A stretch of DNA of 64,000 bases, from the NCBI RefSeq assembly GCF_004795105.1, contig NZ_SSBL01000010.1:124001-188000 (forward strand), read 5' to 3'. Below are positions 26,464-34,578 of this stretch, in pieces. The notes under the pieces were generated by a model. The model saw nothing but the letters and a program-made list of their open reading frames with translations. It was not told where the DNA came from and made no database searches. The position numbers and the translations under genes were made by a program. How positions within the stretch are numbered: position 1 is the first letter of the stretch; each line of letters opens with the position of its first letter. This stretch comes from Streptomyces sp. A0642 (GTDB taxonomy: Bacteria > Actinomycetota > Actinomycetes > Streptomycetales > Streptomycetaceae).

Positions 26464-26503
26464 GTACTGGCGGAGACCACTTATTCCTGGCGTGCGCTAT
26501 TCC
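26464..26503 (+). repeat. island repeat, copy A
   Basis: A 40-base segment starting GTACTGGCGGAG and ending CGTGCGCTATTCC, matching copy B at 27810-27849 at 33 of 40 positions and in the same orientation. It covers the stop codon of the minus-strand unknown gene at 26497-27615. It is a candidate recombination site. Confidence 0.55.
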
Positions 26504-27615
26504 TCGGCATCTGATCCACGATCGGGAAACGCACGCAGCCTCAACTGGGGCGCCCGGTGATCGGCAAGCCATCGCATCCGGTTGTCATCCGTCGCGAGCC
26601 CGGCACGTGCGGCCTGGGTCCACTCTTCTCGGTCGAGCACCTCAAGGTAGGTCGCCCGGAGCGCTTCCTGCTGCGCCGCAGTGCATCCCGCAGCCTCGGG
26701 AGGCTCTGTCGTCAGGTGCTGGGCGAGCAACGCGATCGTGAAATAGCGCTCGATCGTCGGGCTGAGCAGACCCACATGGCGAGCATGAGCTTCCAGGACC
26801 GTTCCCGAATGGGGGTAGTGAGCGAGGGTGAGTCCCATCCCCCCGCAGTCACTCATCTGATGGAGTAGACGACCGACGTGGTCGACCATCTCGCTGTCAG
26901 TGTCGAGGTCTGCCAGTGCCTCATGGAGTTTGGCGACTGTGGCGACGTTGCCGGCGAAGTATCCATTAAGGAAATCGCCGTCACAGGCTCTGCGAAGCAG
27001 CCAAGGCCGGGCAGTCGGATCGTCGAGTCTGCAGAGCGCTTCAACGACATAGACACGTCCCCAGCCGGTGACGCGCTCGGCCAACCAAAGCAGGGCCTCG
27101 ACTCCCCCTGTCTGCCGCTCGAATGCGTGCGCCGCGAGTGGTCCGAAGCGGTTGGAAAGCAGCCCGATCGTCTGAATCAGCGGGATGTCGTCGGCCGTGC
27201 CCACGGCCGCCAGCAGGGCAAGTCCAACGGTGACCGCGCATCGATCGGTCCCGCATCGGACCAACCAGTGGCCCGTTTGGCGAACGCGTTCTCTGCCCGC
27301 CCGCTCAGCCGCGGCGGCAATGTGCCCGTTCTGGTGAATCGGGACGTAGACGTCGTGGAAGGCATCAGCCAATTCGCTGGGCAGGGCAGAAGCCTTGGCG
27401 AAATGCGTGTCCAGGACGAGGGCAACGTCCTTGCCGGCCAAGTGCCGGTCCTCAGGCGCTTTTGGGCCTCGCCGACGACGGTGCAACTCGTCGTCGGGAT
27501 ATGGTTCCCCGTCGCGCGGAAGTGGCTCCCTTGGAGCCAACTGATGTAGCTGGAGTGCGTGATCGAACAGCGATGTCGGTGACCCGGGCAGTCCTGTCCC
27601 GGTCGTCTCGCTCAT
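26497..27615 (-). CDS. island protein of unknown function, helical-repeat-like
   Basis: 372 residues, not recognised as a named family. After a polar N-terminus (to about 65) the sequence is rich in amphipathic helices, for example GLALLAAVGTADDIPLIQTI, GLLSNRFGPLAAHAFERQTG, YVVEALCRLDDPTARPWLLR and RAACDGDFLNGYFAGNVATV-like stretches, a pattern like HEAT/ARM repeats. No catalytic motif stands out. The ATG at 27615 is used; an earlier TTG codon in frame lacks support. Its 3' end overlaps repeat A, and a weak copy of the island palindrome lies 89 bases upstream of its start. It belongs to the recombinase/CBASS island and may be cargo. Confidence 0.6.
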   Translation of the reverse strand: MSETTGTGLPGSPTSLFDHALQLHQLAPREPLPRDGEPYPDDELHRRRRGPKAPEDRHLAGKDVALVLDTHFAKASALPSELADAFHDVYVPIHQNGHIAAAAERAGRERVRQTGHWLVRCGTDRCAVTVGLALLAAVGTADDIPLIQTIGLLSNRFGPLAAHAFERQTGGVEALLWLAERVTGWGRVYVVEALCRLDDPTARPWLLRRACDGDFLNGYFAGNVATVAKLHEALADLDTDSEMVDHVGRLLHQMSDCGGMGLTLAHYPHSGTVLEAHARHVGLLSPTIERYFTIALLAQHLTTEPPEAAGCTAAQQEALRATYLEVLDREEWTQAARAGLATDDNRMRWLADHRAPQLRLRAFPDRGSDAEE

Positions 27616-27703
27616 CGGCGGACGGAGGACTCGATTCTCTTGATCATGGCTCGGAGCATGCCACGACAGCAATCGTCGCGACAAGCCCTCGACTCGGGGG
27701 CAG

Positions 27704-27720
27704 GTTGCATCAAACTCAAC
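27704..27720. promoter_or_regulatory. weak copy of the island palindrome
   Basis: GTTGCATCAAACTCAAC matches the 17-mer at 31561 at 14 of 17 positions, but only the outer GTTG/CAAC are symmetric. It lies upstream of the unknown gene (start 27615). Confidence 0.3.
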
Positions 27721-27737
27721 AGCCAGGCGTGACGCGC

Positions 27738-27779
27738 GTCAGGGCGGTGAAACCGCGAGATCGGCTCCACCGCCCTGAC
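27738..27779. terminator. terminator of the recombinase operon
   Basis: GTCAGGGCGGTG (27738-27749) and CACCGCCCTGAC (27768-27779) form a perfect 12-bp stem, 64 bases beyond the stop of the zinc-ribbon recombinase, reading leftward. Confidence 0.7.
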
Positions 27780-27809
27780 CAGCTACTTCACGCCCTCAAG
27801 GCGCTCGGT

Positions 27810-27849
27810 GTACTGGCGGAGGGCACCTATTTCGGACGTGCGTTATTCC
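27810..27849 (+). repeat. island repeat, copy B
   Basis: Copy of repeat A (see 26464-26503). Here too it covers the stop codon of a minus-strand gene, the zinc-ribbon recombinase ending at 27843. The two copies bracket 1.3 kb that contains the unknown gene. Confidence 0.55.
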
Positions 27850-30113
27850 CCCGCCCGAGGACGCCGAAGGTCGTCATCCTCTGACCGCGCAGCCAGGTAG
27901 ACGGCCCAGTCCCGCTTCACATGACCAACCCACTCGACGGCTGTGTTGATGTGGATACCCAGCATCTCGCTCAAGATGGGTGCGGGCAGATCCGAGGCCA
28001 ATGCCATCAGCGCGGTGTTGCGAGAAGCACGAACGTCGATCCCATGCCGGAGCAATCGCCCCGAGAGCTTGGGTCCGGTAACGGGACGACCAGCGAGTGC
28101 CCCTGGGAAGATCCAGCTAGCGGCTCCGGGGGTTACGCGCCCCACGAGGGACCGCGAGGTCGATTTTTCCATCTGCTCATTGAGTAGTCGGGCAAGCGCC
28201 GGTGGCAGCACGATTGGGTGCTTACCCATCTGAATATATTGGCCGCCCTCGCGGACCTGAATGTCCTGATGTGTCAATTGAGCAATGCGAGTTACGGACA
28301 TGCCATATAGCAAAGTCAGGGCCCCCGCTGCCCGGACGTCCAACGGCAGACCGGAGTCGTGAACGCATCGGTGGAGTAAGGCCAGGTGCTCGTCCTCATC
28401 CAGAAAATTGGAGGGCTCTCCATCTGGCCGCCAAGGAACTCGGAGGTCGGCGATGAGACGGCATCGCCGAGCCCATCGCAGAAAGTCGCGCAGGTTGCAC
28501 CGCGTGCTTGCGCCTGCAGCAAGCCACTGGTCCACATGTGGCTGCCGAACGTCCGCCAAGGAAAGCTGGCATCCTTCGACCCATTCCAGAAATGCGTGGG
28601 CCACGGAAACCTGCGTGCGGGCGTACTTGATGCTGGAAGCCGTGTTTCCCTTAGCATGCGCCTGATGCCGAACTCGCCGCAATACAACCCATTGCGCGTA
28701 GGGCTGCAGGATGCCCCGGTGCAGAGCTGCGGCAGCGGCCAAGTAATTCTGTAGCCAACGTTCCATTCCTGCAACGTGTTCGTCCCTTTCCGGGAGGACA
28801 GCAACGTGGACGAGTAACTGGCGCAAGTGGACTGCCGCCTGGCGGCCCGGAAACGTGTCGAGCAATTCGTGTGTGATCGGGTATCCCGAGATAAGGAGAT
28901 TCCGGAGCATGGTCGCTCCGCTATTCTCCCTCCGCATCCAGAGCAAGACCGAGCGTGGTGTCTCTGCTGCGGCGAGAGCGCTGATGAGAGGTTCGAGGGA
29001 TGTACCCTCGGTGGAGCCAAATTGCTCGTGTAGCTGGTCCCTGAGCACGCACCGAGCGCACTCGCCATCCCGATAGATGTCGCCTGCGTTGCCGCACGCG
29101 GAACACGGATAGGTCAGGTCAACGCCTACGCAGGGGCCGCAGACTTGGCGCTGGTGTTCGTCGACGCCAATCAGCGGGCGTCGCTCGCCGCAGGTGGCGC
29201 ACTCGGCTGGATTCACACAGATGTAGCGGTAGCAGCTGCCGCAGACAGGCCCCATGGGCCAGCGTGCTGTCGCCGACCTCTGGCGACCGCACCGAGCGCA
29301 TGTCCTCTGCGGCCGGTCACGGCAACTTCGACAGACTGGGTAATCTGATGTGACACGGAGGCAAGGACGCTCACGCCGACAGGAAGAGCAAGCCATAACC
29401 GGGCCTGGGTCGCAGTTGCCGCAAAGGTCCGGCTGTCCATCTCGCGCGCGGGTCTTAATACGACGGATACGGCCGCAGGAACCACATGGGCGCTGAGGAT
29501 GAACATAGCAAGTAGTGCAGACAGGGCCGGCAGTCGTGTTTGCTTTGACCGGCCGCGTGTCACCACAGCGGACACATTGCCGTGTGGGGCGGGAATAGCA
29601 GTTCGCACAAAAGGGCTCCCCGTCCGGCCCGCGAACGGCTACGCGGCGCGCGTGCCCACACACCGTGCACGCCTCGTGTCGTGCGGGGTCGTTGCTGTAA
29701 CAATTCCGGCAGATAACGCCCTCGGCATCTCGGTAGTTGACGGGCGCCGTCTTTCCGCATCGATTGCATGGGAGTGCGGTCGCACGCGCCTTGCACATCT
29801 GGCAGATGCGCGCGCCTTCGCTGTTGGTGAGGCGAAGCATGCGGCGCTTACCGCAGCCGGCGCAGAGCGGGACGACCACTTCCGTGCATCCCACGGACTC
29901 CAGTTCCGTCAACAGCCGGAACATAGCCATAGGCAGTCTTACGCTGCCGCTGGTCAAGGCATCAGAGTGCTTTTCGATGTGTTCTTGTAGCCAGTACAGC
30001 GCCTTCTCTGGTGCGATTCGGTCCACGACTTCACGAAGCTCGGACAACGGCAGTGAAGGCAGATGCGGAGCGAGGAGAGCAACAACCTGGTCCAGGCGCT
30101 GATGGCGTTTCAC
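27843..30113 (-). CDS. large tyrosine recombinase with nine N-terminal zinc ribbons (Tn554 TnpB-like)
   Basis: 756 residues. Residues 84-355 hold eighteen CxxC knuckles, i.e. nine consecutive zinc ribbons (CAGC...CQMC, CNRC...CRNC and so on to CSAC...CARC), probably a DNA-binding array. Residues about 440-560 look like a core-binding domain and 590-740 like a tyrosine-recombinase catalytic domain (DVRAAGALTLLYGMSVTRIA). Active-site residues are eroded: the HxxR motif region reads VRASRNTALMALAS, the usual LGH is LGIH, and the final Tyr would be in WAVYLAAR. It may need the smaller partner for catalysis. The start overlaps the preceding HTH gene by ATGA. The layout of a 370-residue recombinase, a small protein and this large one recalls TnpA/TnpC/TnpB of Tn554, in a different order. 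Confidence 0.75.
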   Translation of the reverse strand: MKRHQRLDQVVALLAPHLPSLPLSELREVVDRIAPEKALYWLQEHIEKHSDALTSGSVRLPMAMFRLLTELESVGCTEVVVPLCAGCGKRRMLRLTNSEGARICQMCKARATALPCNRCGKTAPVNYRDAEGVICRNCYSNDPARHEACTVCGHARRVAVRGPDGEPFCANCYSRPTRQCVRCGDTRPVKANTTAGPVCTTCYVHPQRPCGSCGRIRRIKTRARDGQPDLCGNCDPGPVMACSSCRRERPCLRVTSDYPVCRSCRDRPQRTCARCGRQRSATARWPMGPVCGSCYRYICVNPAECATCGERRPLIGVDEHQRQVCGPCVGVDLTYPCSACGNAGDIYRDGECARCVLRDQLHEQFGSTEGTSLEPLISALAAAETPRSVLLWMRRENSGATMLRNLLISGYPITHELLDTFPGRQAAVHLRQLLVHVAVLPERDEHVAGMERWLQNYLAAAAALHRGILQPYAQWVVLRRVRHQAHAKGNTASSIKYARTQVSVAHAFLEWVEGCQLSLADVRQPHVDQWLAAGASTRCNLRDFLRWARRCRLIADLRVPWRPDGEPSNFLDEDEHLALLHRCVHDSGLPLDVRAAGALTLLYGMSVTRIAQLTHQDIQVREGGQYIQMGKHPIVLPPALARLLNEQMEKSTSRSLVGRVTPGAASWIFPGALAGRPVTGPKLSGRLLRHGIDVRASRNTALMALASDLPAPILSEMLGIHINTAVEWVGHVKRDWAVYLAARSEDDDLRRPRAGE

Positions 30114-30442
30114 GAGAAGTCCGGGCGCCGAATCGAGGCCCGTCGTGGTTGAGGAAGTGCGCTTGTACCACTCGATGGCCCGGTACCAGTCTTGCGCACG
30201 GACTGCTCTGCCGTGGTCACCTCGATCAGTTCCTGGACGCCGCAGCTAAGGATGTCGCACAACGCCGCGAGGGTGTCCATGGACAAGCGCTGCGGTGGCT
30301 GCGTAACCAGGCGGTAGACCTGCTCGCGGGACAGGTGCACACCCCGCTCCGCGAGCAACGGCACCAGGTCACTGGTCTGGAACATTCCTTGCTTTGCCAT
30401 GATTTGACGTAGGTGCCAGTGATACCCCATCTTCTTGATCAT
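30110..30442 (-). CDS. small helix-turn-helix (XRE-like) protein of the recombinase operon
   Basis: 110 residues. Residues about 8-75 form a Cro/C1-type HTH (LRQIMAKQGMFQTSDLVPLL, LSREQVYRLVTQPPQRLSMD, LAALCDILSCGVQELIEV); the last 35 are a basic Ser/Pro-rich tail. It starts within TAATG shared with the end of the upstream recombinase and ends in ATGA overlap with the downstream one, so the three are translationally coupled. It is either an excision/target cofactor of the recombinases, like TnpC, or the repressor binding the palindromes ahead of both island operons. Confidence 0.75.
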   Translation of the reverse strand: MIKKMGYHWHLRQIMAKQGMFQTSDLVPLLAERGVHLSREQVYRLVTQPPQRLSMDTLAALCDILSCGVQELIEVTTAEQSVRKTGTGPSSGTSALPQPRRASIRRPDFS

Positions 30443-31560
30443 TACTGCGACTTCCAGAGGGACGCGTGACGCTGTTTCAATGATTGCTGTACCAAGCGGT
30501 TGCGGAACTCATCTGAGACTCCTGTATAGATCGCGGTGGTAGAAGCGTAGGAATGCCCAACCTGGTCTTGCACAAACTTCTCGGGATATCCGAACTCGAC
30601 CAAGTGCGTTACATAAGAGTGCCGCAGGGAGTGCAAATCAAGCACTTCGGGAAGTCCAGCATCGATCCGAGCCTGCTCGAAGGCTTCGTTGATACCTCGC
30701 CAGGACAGCCGTCCACGGCGTTCGGTCACCCAAAGCGCGGCATGACTTCCTGGCGAAAGAAGCGGACGGGCCTCGGATACCCACTGTTGAAGCACTGGGA
30801 CAACCCAATCCATTTCAGGGACAGTTAGTACTGTCCTGCGCTTAGGCTGACCTCCTCGCGATGACTTGCCAAAGCGCACGAACAATGCCCCGCAGGTCCC
30901 ATAGTCGGCCGCTCTCGGATTCCTCCGCAGGTCAACCACATCCAGCCCCCAAGCTTCCCGTCGACGGAGGCCGAAGGCGTACACGGTCTTGAGTAACGCG
31001 GCGTCCCTCATGGCAGCCACCGTCCCTTTTCGGCGACGGGCTCGGATCTCCTCAACTCTGGCATCCGCAGCGTCCAGCAGTGCTTGCACTTCGTCGTACG
31101 TCAACGGCCGTCTGCCTGGATTTCCCTCGTACTCCGAGGTATGTACCACCGTGTTCCACTCGTGCAGGATTTGAGTGGGCATCGTGCCAAACCGCTCTTG
31201 GCACACCGAAGGCCAGGAGTATCGCGCATCTGTCACGTACTCCATGAACAGCCGCAGCCCATTCTGATAGCCCCGAGCCGTGGACACCATCAACGGCCGC
31301 GGGCCTGAACGCAGATGACTGATGAACTCTTCGACCTCCTGAGCCTGCCACTGCCAAGGATATTGGCCTGTGAAGCGGGCGAAGCGTCGCACGAGATCGA
31401 TCCTTGCCTGGATCGTCCCCGCCTTGAGGAAACGGGCGCTTTGCTGTGTCGCCCACCCATCCAACATGGCCGCGAACATCGCCGGGGCCGGGTCTAGGTG
31501 CACCACACCATCGACGAGCAACGATCGCGCGGAGCCTGCCAGTTCAAGTGCTTTGGTCAC
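30442..31560 (-). CDS. tyrosine-type site-specific recombinase (Tn554 TnpA-like)
   Basis: 372 residues. An N-terminal SAM-like core-binding domain (about 30-125) is followed by a full catalytic domain: Arg-I in YAFGLRRREAWGLDVVDL (about 199), a Lys in FVRFGKSSRG (about 232), HxxR in DLHSLRHSYVTHL (310/313), His in QVGHSYASTT (336) and the nucleophile in AIYTGV (345). All catalytic residues are kept, unlike the larger partner. The GTG at 31560 is the first codon; a 17-bp palindrome abuts it and there is no Shine-Dalgarno, so the transcript may be leaderless. First gene of the recombinase operon; it probably catalyses movement of the island. Confidence 0.88.
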   Translation of the reverse strand: MTKALELAGSARSLLVDGVVHLDPAPAMFAAMLDGWATQQSARFLKAGTIQARIDLVRRFARFTGQYPWQWQAQEVEEFISHLRSGPRPLMVSTARGYQNGLRLFMEYVTDARYSWPSVCQERFGTMPTQILHEWNTVVHTSEYEGNPGRRPLTYDEVQALLDAADARVEEIRARRRKGTVAAMRDAALLKTVYAFGLRRREAWGLDVVDLRRNPRAADYGTCGALFVRFGKSSRGGQPKRRTVLTVPEMDWVVPVLQQWVSEARPLLSPGSHAALWVTERRGRLSWRGINEAFEQARIDAGLPEVLDLHSLRHSYVTHLVEFGYPEKFVQDQVGHSYASTTAIYTGVSDEFRNRLVQQSLKQRHASLWKSQ

Positions 31561-31577
31561 GTTGCATTCAACGCAAC
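31561..31577. promoter_or_regulatory. island palindrome, copy upstream of the recombinase operon
   Basis: GTTGCATTCAACGCAAC, symmetric in 7 of 8 arm positions, directly adjoining the GTG start at 31560. Near-identical copies are at 35561-35577 and 35700-35716. Confidence 0.65.
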
Positions 31578-31684
31578 ATCGTTGAATCGGTTACGCGCAT
31601 GGCCAGGCGCTAACAGTGAGTAGCCACCAAGCTGCCGCCTGACCTCAAGCGAGGTGCTACAAACTCCAGTTCACCTCGCAGGGT

Positions 31685-33148
31685 TCAGGCCGCCACGCGA
31701 AGCGCAGCTTCATACTCCCCCGGTTCCCCTAGATCCCAATATGTCCAGGTAGGCGGCATCCGGTCCCATGCATGGCCCAGCAAGAGCGCGCAAGCGGCCG
31801 GCATCGCCAGAAACAAGTGCACCTCTGGCGGCTTGAGTTGTCTGCGCAGCACTCTCAACTCCTCACGGAGCTGGAAGATCACCGCCTGGGCGTGTGCGAG
31901 GTCACTCAAGGCCGCACGTCCGGGATGCGGGACGCGCGCTCGCACGTGATGTACGTCCGGTAGCGACGCCCCAAGGAAACTCTCGACCTCTTCAGCGATG
32001 TCCACGGAGAAACTGACACTCACTGCCCAGGGCCTACCAACCGCGACGCTAGGATCTTGCACCGACGAGATCGTAAGGTCTGCCTGCGAGTTGGGCGACA
32101 CCGACGACCACCACATGCCATCACGTGCCTGAGCGCCCACCGTGAAACCTGCTGTGCTCCCGAAATGCGCACCCACGGCAAACCACATGGGTAGCCTCAT
32201 TGGACCGTCGACTTCTAGCGTCCGGATGCCCGCAGCCCGAAGCCGCTCACGGGATGTGGTCAAATCTCCCAGCACGAGAGGCCTGGCGAGCAACGGGGCA
32301 GAGAATCGCCTACGCGTGCGCGGCTCATCTCCGGCTAGGAGTTCTACCCAATCGATCGCATGGCTAGCAACCTGCGCTCGCGGGTTACCTTCCAGCGCTT
32401 GAATGACCAATAGGCCTGATGACTCGGTGGAACAAATTTCGAGAGAGCCAATTATTCTGGATAGATCGCCGGGAGAGAAGCGTTGCCGCGGGGCCTTTAC
32501 CCAGTCACGAACACACTGAACCCCCAATGCAATCGCCGAATCATCAACTCGCACGCGGGCGCCGATGGCAGCGTCACGAACCTTTTCCCGCCACTCCTTC
32601 TCAGACTGGGCATGCCTGATCTCAAAGTAATCAAGAAAGTGAAGCAACTCCGCTTCAGAGACGCCAAGATGATCCGCCCACCGCGTGCGGGCCGTTGCTA
32701 GGATCCCGGTACCGTGGCGCAACGTTTCGACGATTCGGGCGTCCGTTGTCGCTCGGGCAGCAAGCACCTGGTCGGTAGCTTCGATGGCTTTGGTCGTAGC
32801 CAATACGATGTTTGGCCGTGGACCAAGATCCTGGCTCAGCTTCACCCAACTCGCATAAAGCCGTTGGAGCAGGCTCTGCTTATCCTTTTCCTTCTCGAAG
32901 AGCCATTCTTCGTTAAGTGGCGTGGATGCATTGACCGATGCCTTGATTTGCCAGTACTCCCGCTGCCCGCTGGCGTGCCGCAATGTCATATCATCAACAT
33001 TGCCTGCGCTTGCCGCCTCAACAGCTAGGTCAACCACAGTAGCGCCTACCTGCTGAGTGCGCAGAACGTGGTACCAGACAATTAGGTGTTGAACATCATC
33101 ACCAAGTAGGCGGGCGCCGCTTGCCGCCCGCGAATTCGAATTCGCCAT
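31685..33148 (-). CDS. cap4: CBASS effector Cap4: DUF4297 dsDNA endonuclease fused to SAVED domain
   Basis: 487 residues. The N-terminal half (about 10-230) is a PD-(D/E)xK nuclease of the DUF4297 type: GDDVQHLIVWYHVLR, then VDDMTLRHASGQREYWQIKA with an acidic pair and QxK (residues 67-69). The C-terminal half (about 250-487) ends VHLFLAMPAACALLLGHAWD ... TYWDLGEPGEYEAALRV, the hallmark of SAVED, a sensor of cyclic oligonucleotides. In known Cap4 proteins, ligand binding triggers oligomerisation and indiscriminate DNA cutting, killing the infected cell. It starts directly after the stop of the TRIP13-like gene and is last in the operon. No separate NucC-type effector is present. Confidence 0.85.
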   Translation of the reverse strand: MANSNSRAASGARLLGDDVQHLIVWYHVLRTQQVGATVVDLAVEAASAGNVDDMTLRHASGQREYWQIKASVNASTPLNEEWLFEKEKDKQSLLQRLYASWVKLSQDLGPRPNIVLATTKAIEATDQVLAARATTDARIVETLRHGTGILATARTRWADHLGVSEAELLHFLDYFEIRHAQSEKEWREKVRDAAIGARVRVDDSAIALGVQCVRDWVKAPRQRFSPGDLSRIIGSLEICSTESSGLLVIQALEGNPRAQVASHAIDWVELLAGDEPRTRRRFSAPLLARPLVLGDLTTSRERLRAAGIRTLEVDGPMRLPMWFAVGAHFGSTAGFTVGAQARDGMWWSSVSPNSQADLTISSVQDPSVAVGRPWAVSVSFSVDIAEEVESFLGASLPDVHHVRARVPHPGRAALSDLAHAQAVIFQLREELRVLRRQLKPPEVHLFLAMPAACALLLGHAWDRMPPTWTYWDLGEPGEYEAALRVAA

Positions 33149-34075
33149 TTAAGAAGCGGAACCGAATGGCCGGGTAGGAGGCGTTCGCGAAATGACTTCT
33201 TTCGCTATGGAGGAATTCACGGCTACACCACGGCGATAGGCAGAGAGAACAATCTCCGGAACCAAGCGCTGCCTCAGATCCGAGTAGGTGTAGGCGTAAG
33301 GCCAGACACCGTTTTCCGCCGTGGCGGTAGCAAGTGATTCAACATCGGAGATAGAAATCTCGGTGCCGGCCAGCAGGCGCAAAAGTAGAGCGGCACGCTG
33401 TTCATGGGACGGCCGGTTGAAGACTTGAATCGCAGCAGCTCGCCGCTGAACGGCAGGGTCAAGCGCATCAAGTCGATTCGTGCACAGAATCGTAAGCACG
33501 GGAATGCGATCTACTCGCAAGCCATCAATCCCACGGAGTAGCGCGTTCACACCCGCCCTGTCTTCATGGTGCATCTGCGCAAGTTCGCGTGACTGAGCCA
33601 GGGCGTCAGCCTCATCAATGAGTAGAACGCCAAGGCTGGATGCAGTTCCATCCTGTTTCCGGGCACAGGCAAAGTCAGAAGAAATACGCTCGAAAGCACG
33701 AGTCAGAAGGGTCGTCATCTCACCAACTGCACCTCGGCCTCTGGCACTGAGACTGAGAGGGTAGAGCGACACGTCGACATGCGCTCGGGTTGCGATTGCC
33801 TGACCAATGACTTCCGCTACCTCCGTCTTGCCGACCCCGACGTCGCCAGCGAATACGAACATGGGAGTCCGGTCAAGAACAGCGCTGACCGCGGGGATAA
33901 TTTCCCCATGGACAGCCGTACTCCAACTCGCCATAGCGGAAGAGTCAAGCAATGCAATGGCGTCCACCACGAGCCGGTCAACGATCTCGTCCAACCCCAC
34001 AAGCGAATTAAGACGCGCCTGCGCTGACGAGTTGGGGAACTCCTCTGTGCGCGTAAACAGGCCATCGATACTCAC
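33149..34075 (-). CDS. cap6: CBASS Cap6: TRIP13/Pch2-like AAA+ ATPase
   Basis: 308 residues. Walker A GDVGVGKT (77-84), Walker B LLIDEAD (151-157), sensor 1 in ILCTN (196-200) and paired Arg at 211-212 (RRAAAIQVFNRP). In type III CBASS this hexameric ATPase remodels the HORMA protein from its active closed form and so keeps the cyclase off. The start overlaps the HORMA stop as ATGA, the usual genetic coupling of the pair. Without context it would be annotated only as an AAA ATPase; between a HORMA and a SAVED gene the assignment is secure. Confidence 0.87.
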   Translation of the reverse strand: MSIDGLFTRTEEFPNSSAQARLNSLVGLDEIVDRLVVDAIALLDSSAMASWSTAVHGEIIPAVSAVLDRTPMFVFAGDVGVGKTEVAEVIGQAIATRAHVDVSLYPLSLSARGRGAVGEMTTLLTRAFERISSDFACARKQDGTASSLGVLLIDEADALAQSRELAQMHHEDRAGVNALLRGIDGLRVDRIPVLTILCTNRLDALDPAVQRRAAAIQVFNRPSHEQRAALLLRLLAGTEISISDVESLATATAENGVWPYAYTYSDLRQRLVPEIVLSAYRRGVAVNSSIAKEVISRTPPTRPFGSAS

Positions 34076-34578
34076 AACCAGCTCCGAAAAGTAGTCCTCT
34101 GCACCTCGACGCCGCCCGCCGAGTAGGTCCGATCAGTTATCCACTGGCCATGACCGTCGCTTGGCAGTGAACCTGTAGTTCGCACAAAGGGCAGCCTCGT
34201 ATTCACGGAATCTCGTCCCGGCTCCCCGAGGAGGTACCAGCTGTTCGAAAAGGTCAGAAAGTTGAACCAATTCGCGTCGCTTACGTCCAAACCGTGGGGC
34301 ACCCCGCCGGCGCTTCCGGCGCCCCCGAGTGAACCATCTGGCCCAACCTTGTACCGGAGTGACCACACAACCTGGTCGCTCTTCTCGAATCCGAACTGAT
34401 ACTCGGCGACGTATCCTCCGAGAAGAAGCTCTTCGAGCTCAAGCCGGTACTCATCGAGTCTGCCGCTGCTGGGAACTCCATAGAGAACATGACTTTGGCG
34501 TAGATCGGTTGCAACCCGACCTGCCAGACGACGGGCATGAACTCGAGTGAAGCTCTCAGCATAGGTGTAGCTGCTCAC
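34072..34578 (-). CDS. cap7: CBASS Cap7: bacterial HORMA-domain sensor
   Basis: 168 residues, the family's normal length. The N-terminus SYTYAESFTRVHARRLAGRV, ATDLRQSHVLYG is the typical bacterial HORMA opening, followed by YRLELEELLLGGYVAEYQFG and a beta-rich second half ending VQRTTFRSWL. In characterised systems HORMA binds a closure peptide, presumably from phage proteins, and then activates the CD-NTase. There is one HORMA gene only and no Cap8 partner, which fits the single-HORMA type III subtype. Overlaps both neighbours by four bases. Confidence 0.85.
   Translation of the reverse strand: MSSYTYAESFTRVHARRLAGRVATDLRQSHVLYGVPSSGRLDEYRLELEELLLGGYVAEYQFGFEKSDQVVWSLRYKVGPDGSLGGAGSAGGVPHGLDVSDANWFNFLTFSNSWYLLGEPGRDSVNTRLPFVRTTGSLPSDGHGQWITDRTYSAGGVEVQRTTFRSWL

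Noticed and set aside
27843..31560. Recombinase-in-trio (RIT) element with three tyrosine recombinases
   Set aside because: The middle protein is a 110-residue HTH protein without recombinase motifs; a Tn554-like arrangement fits better.
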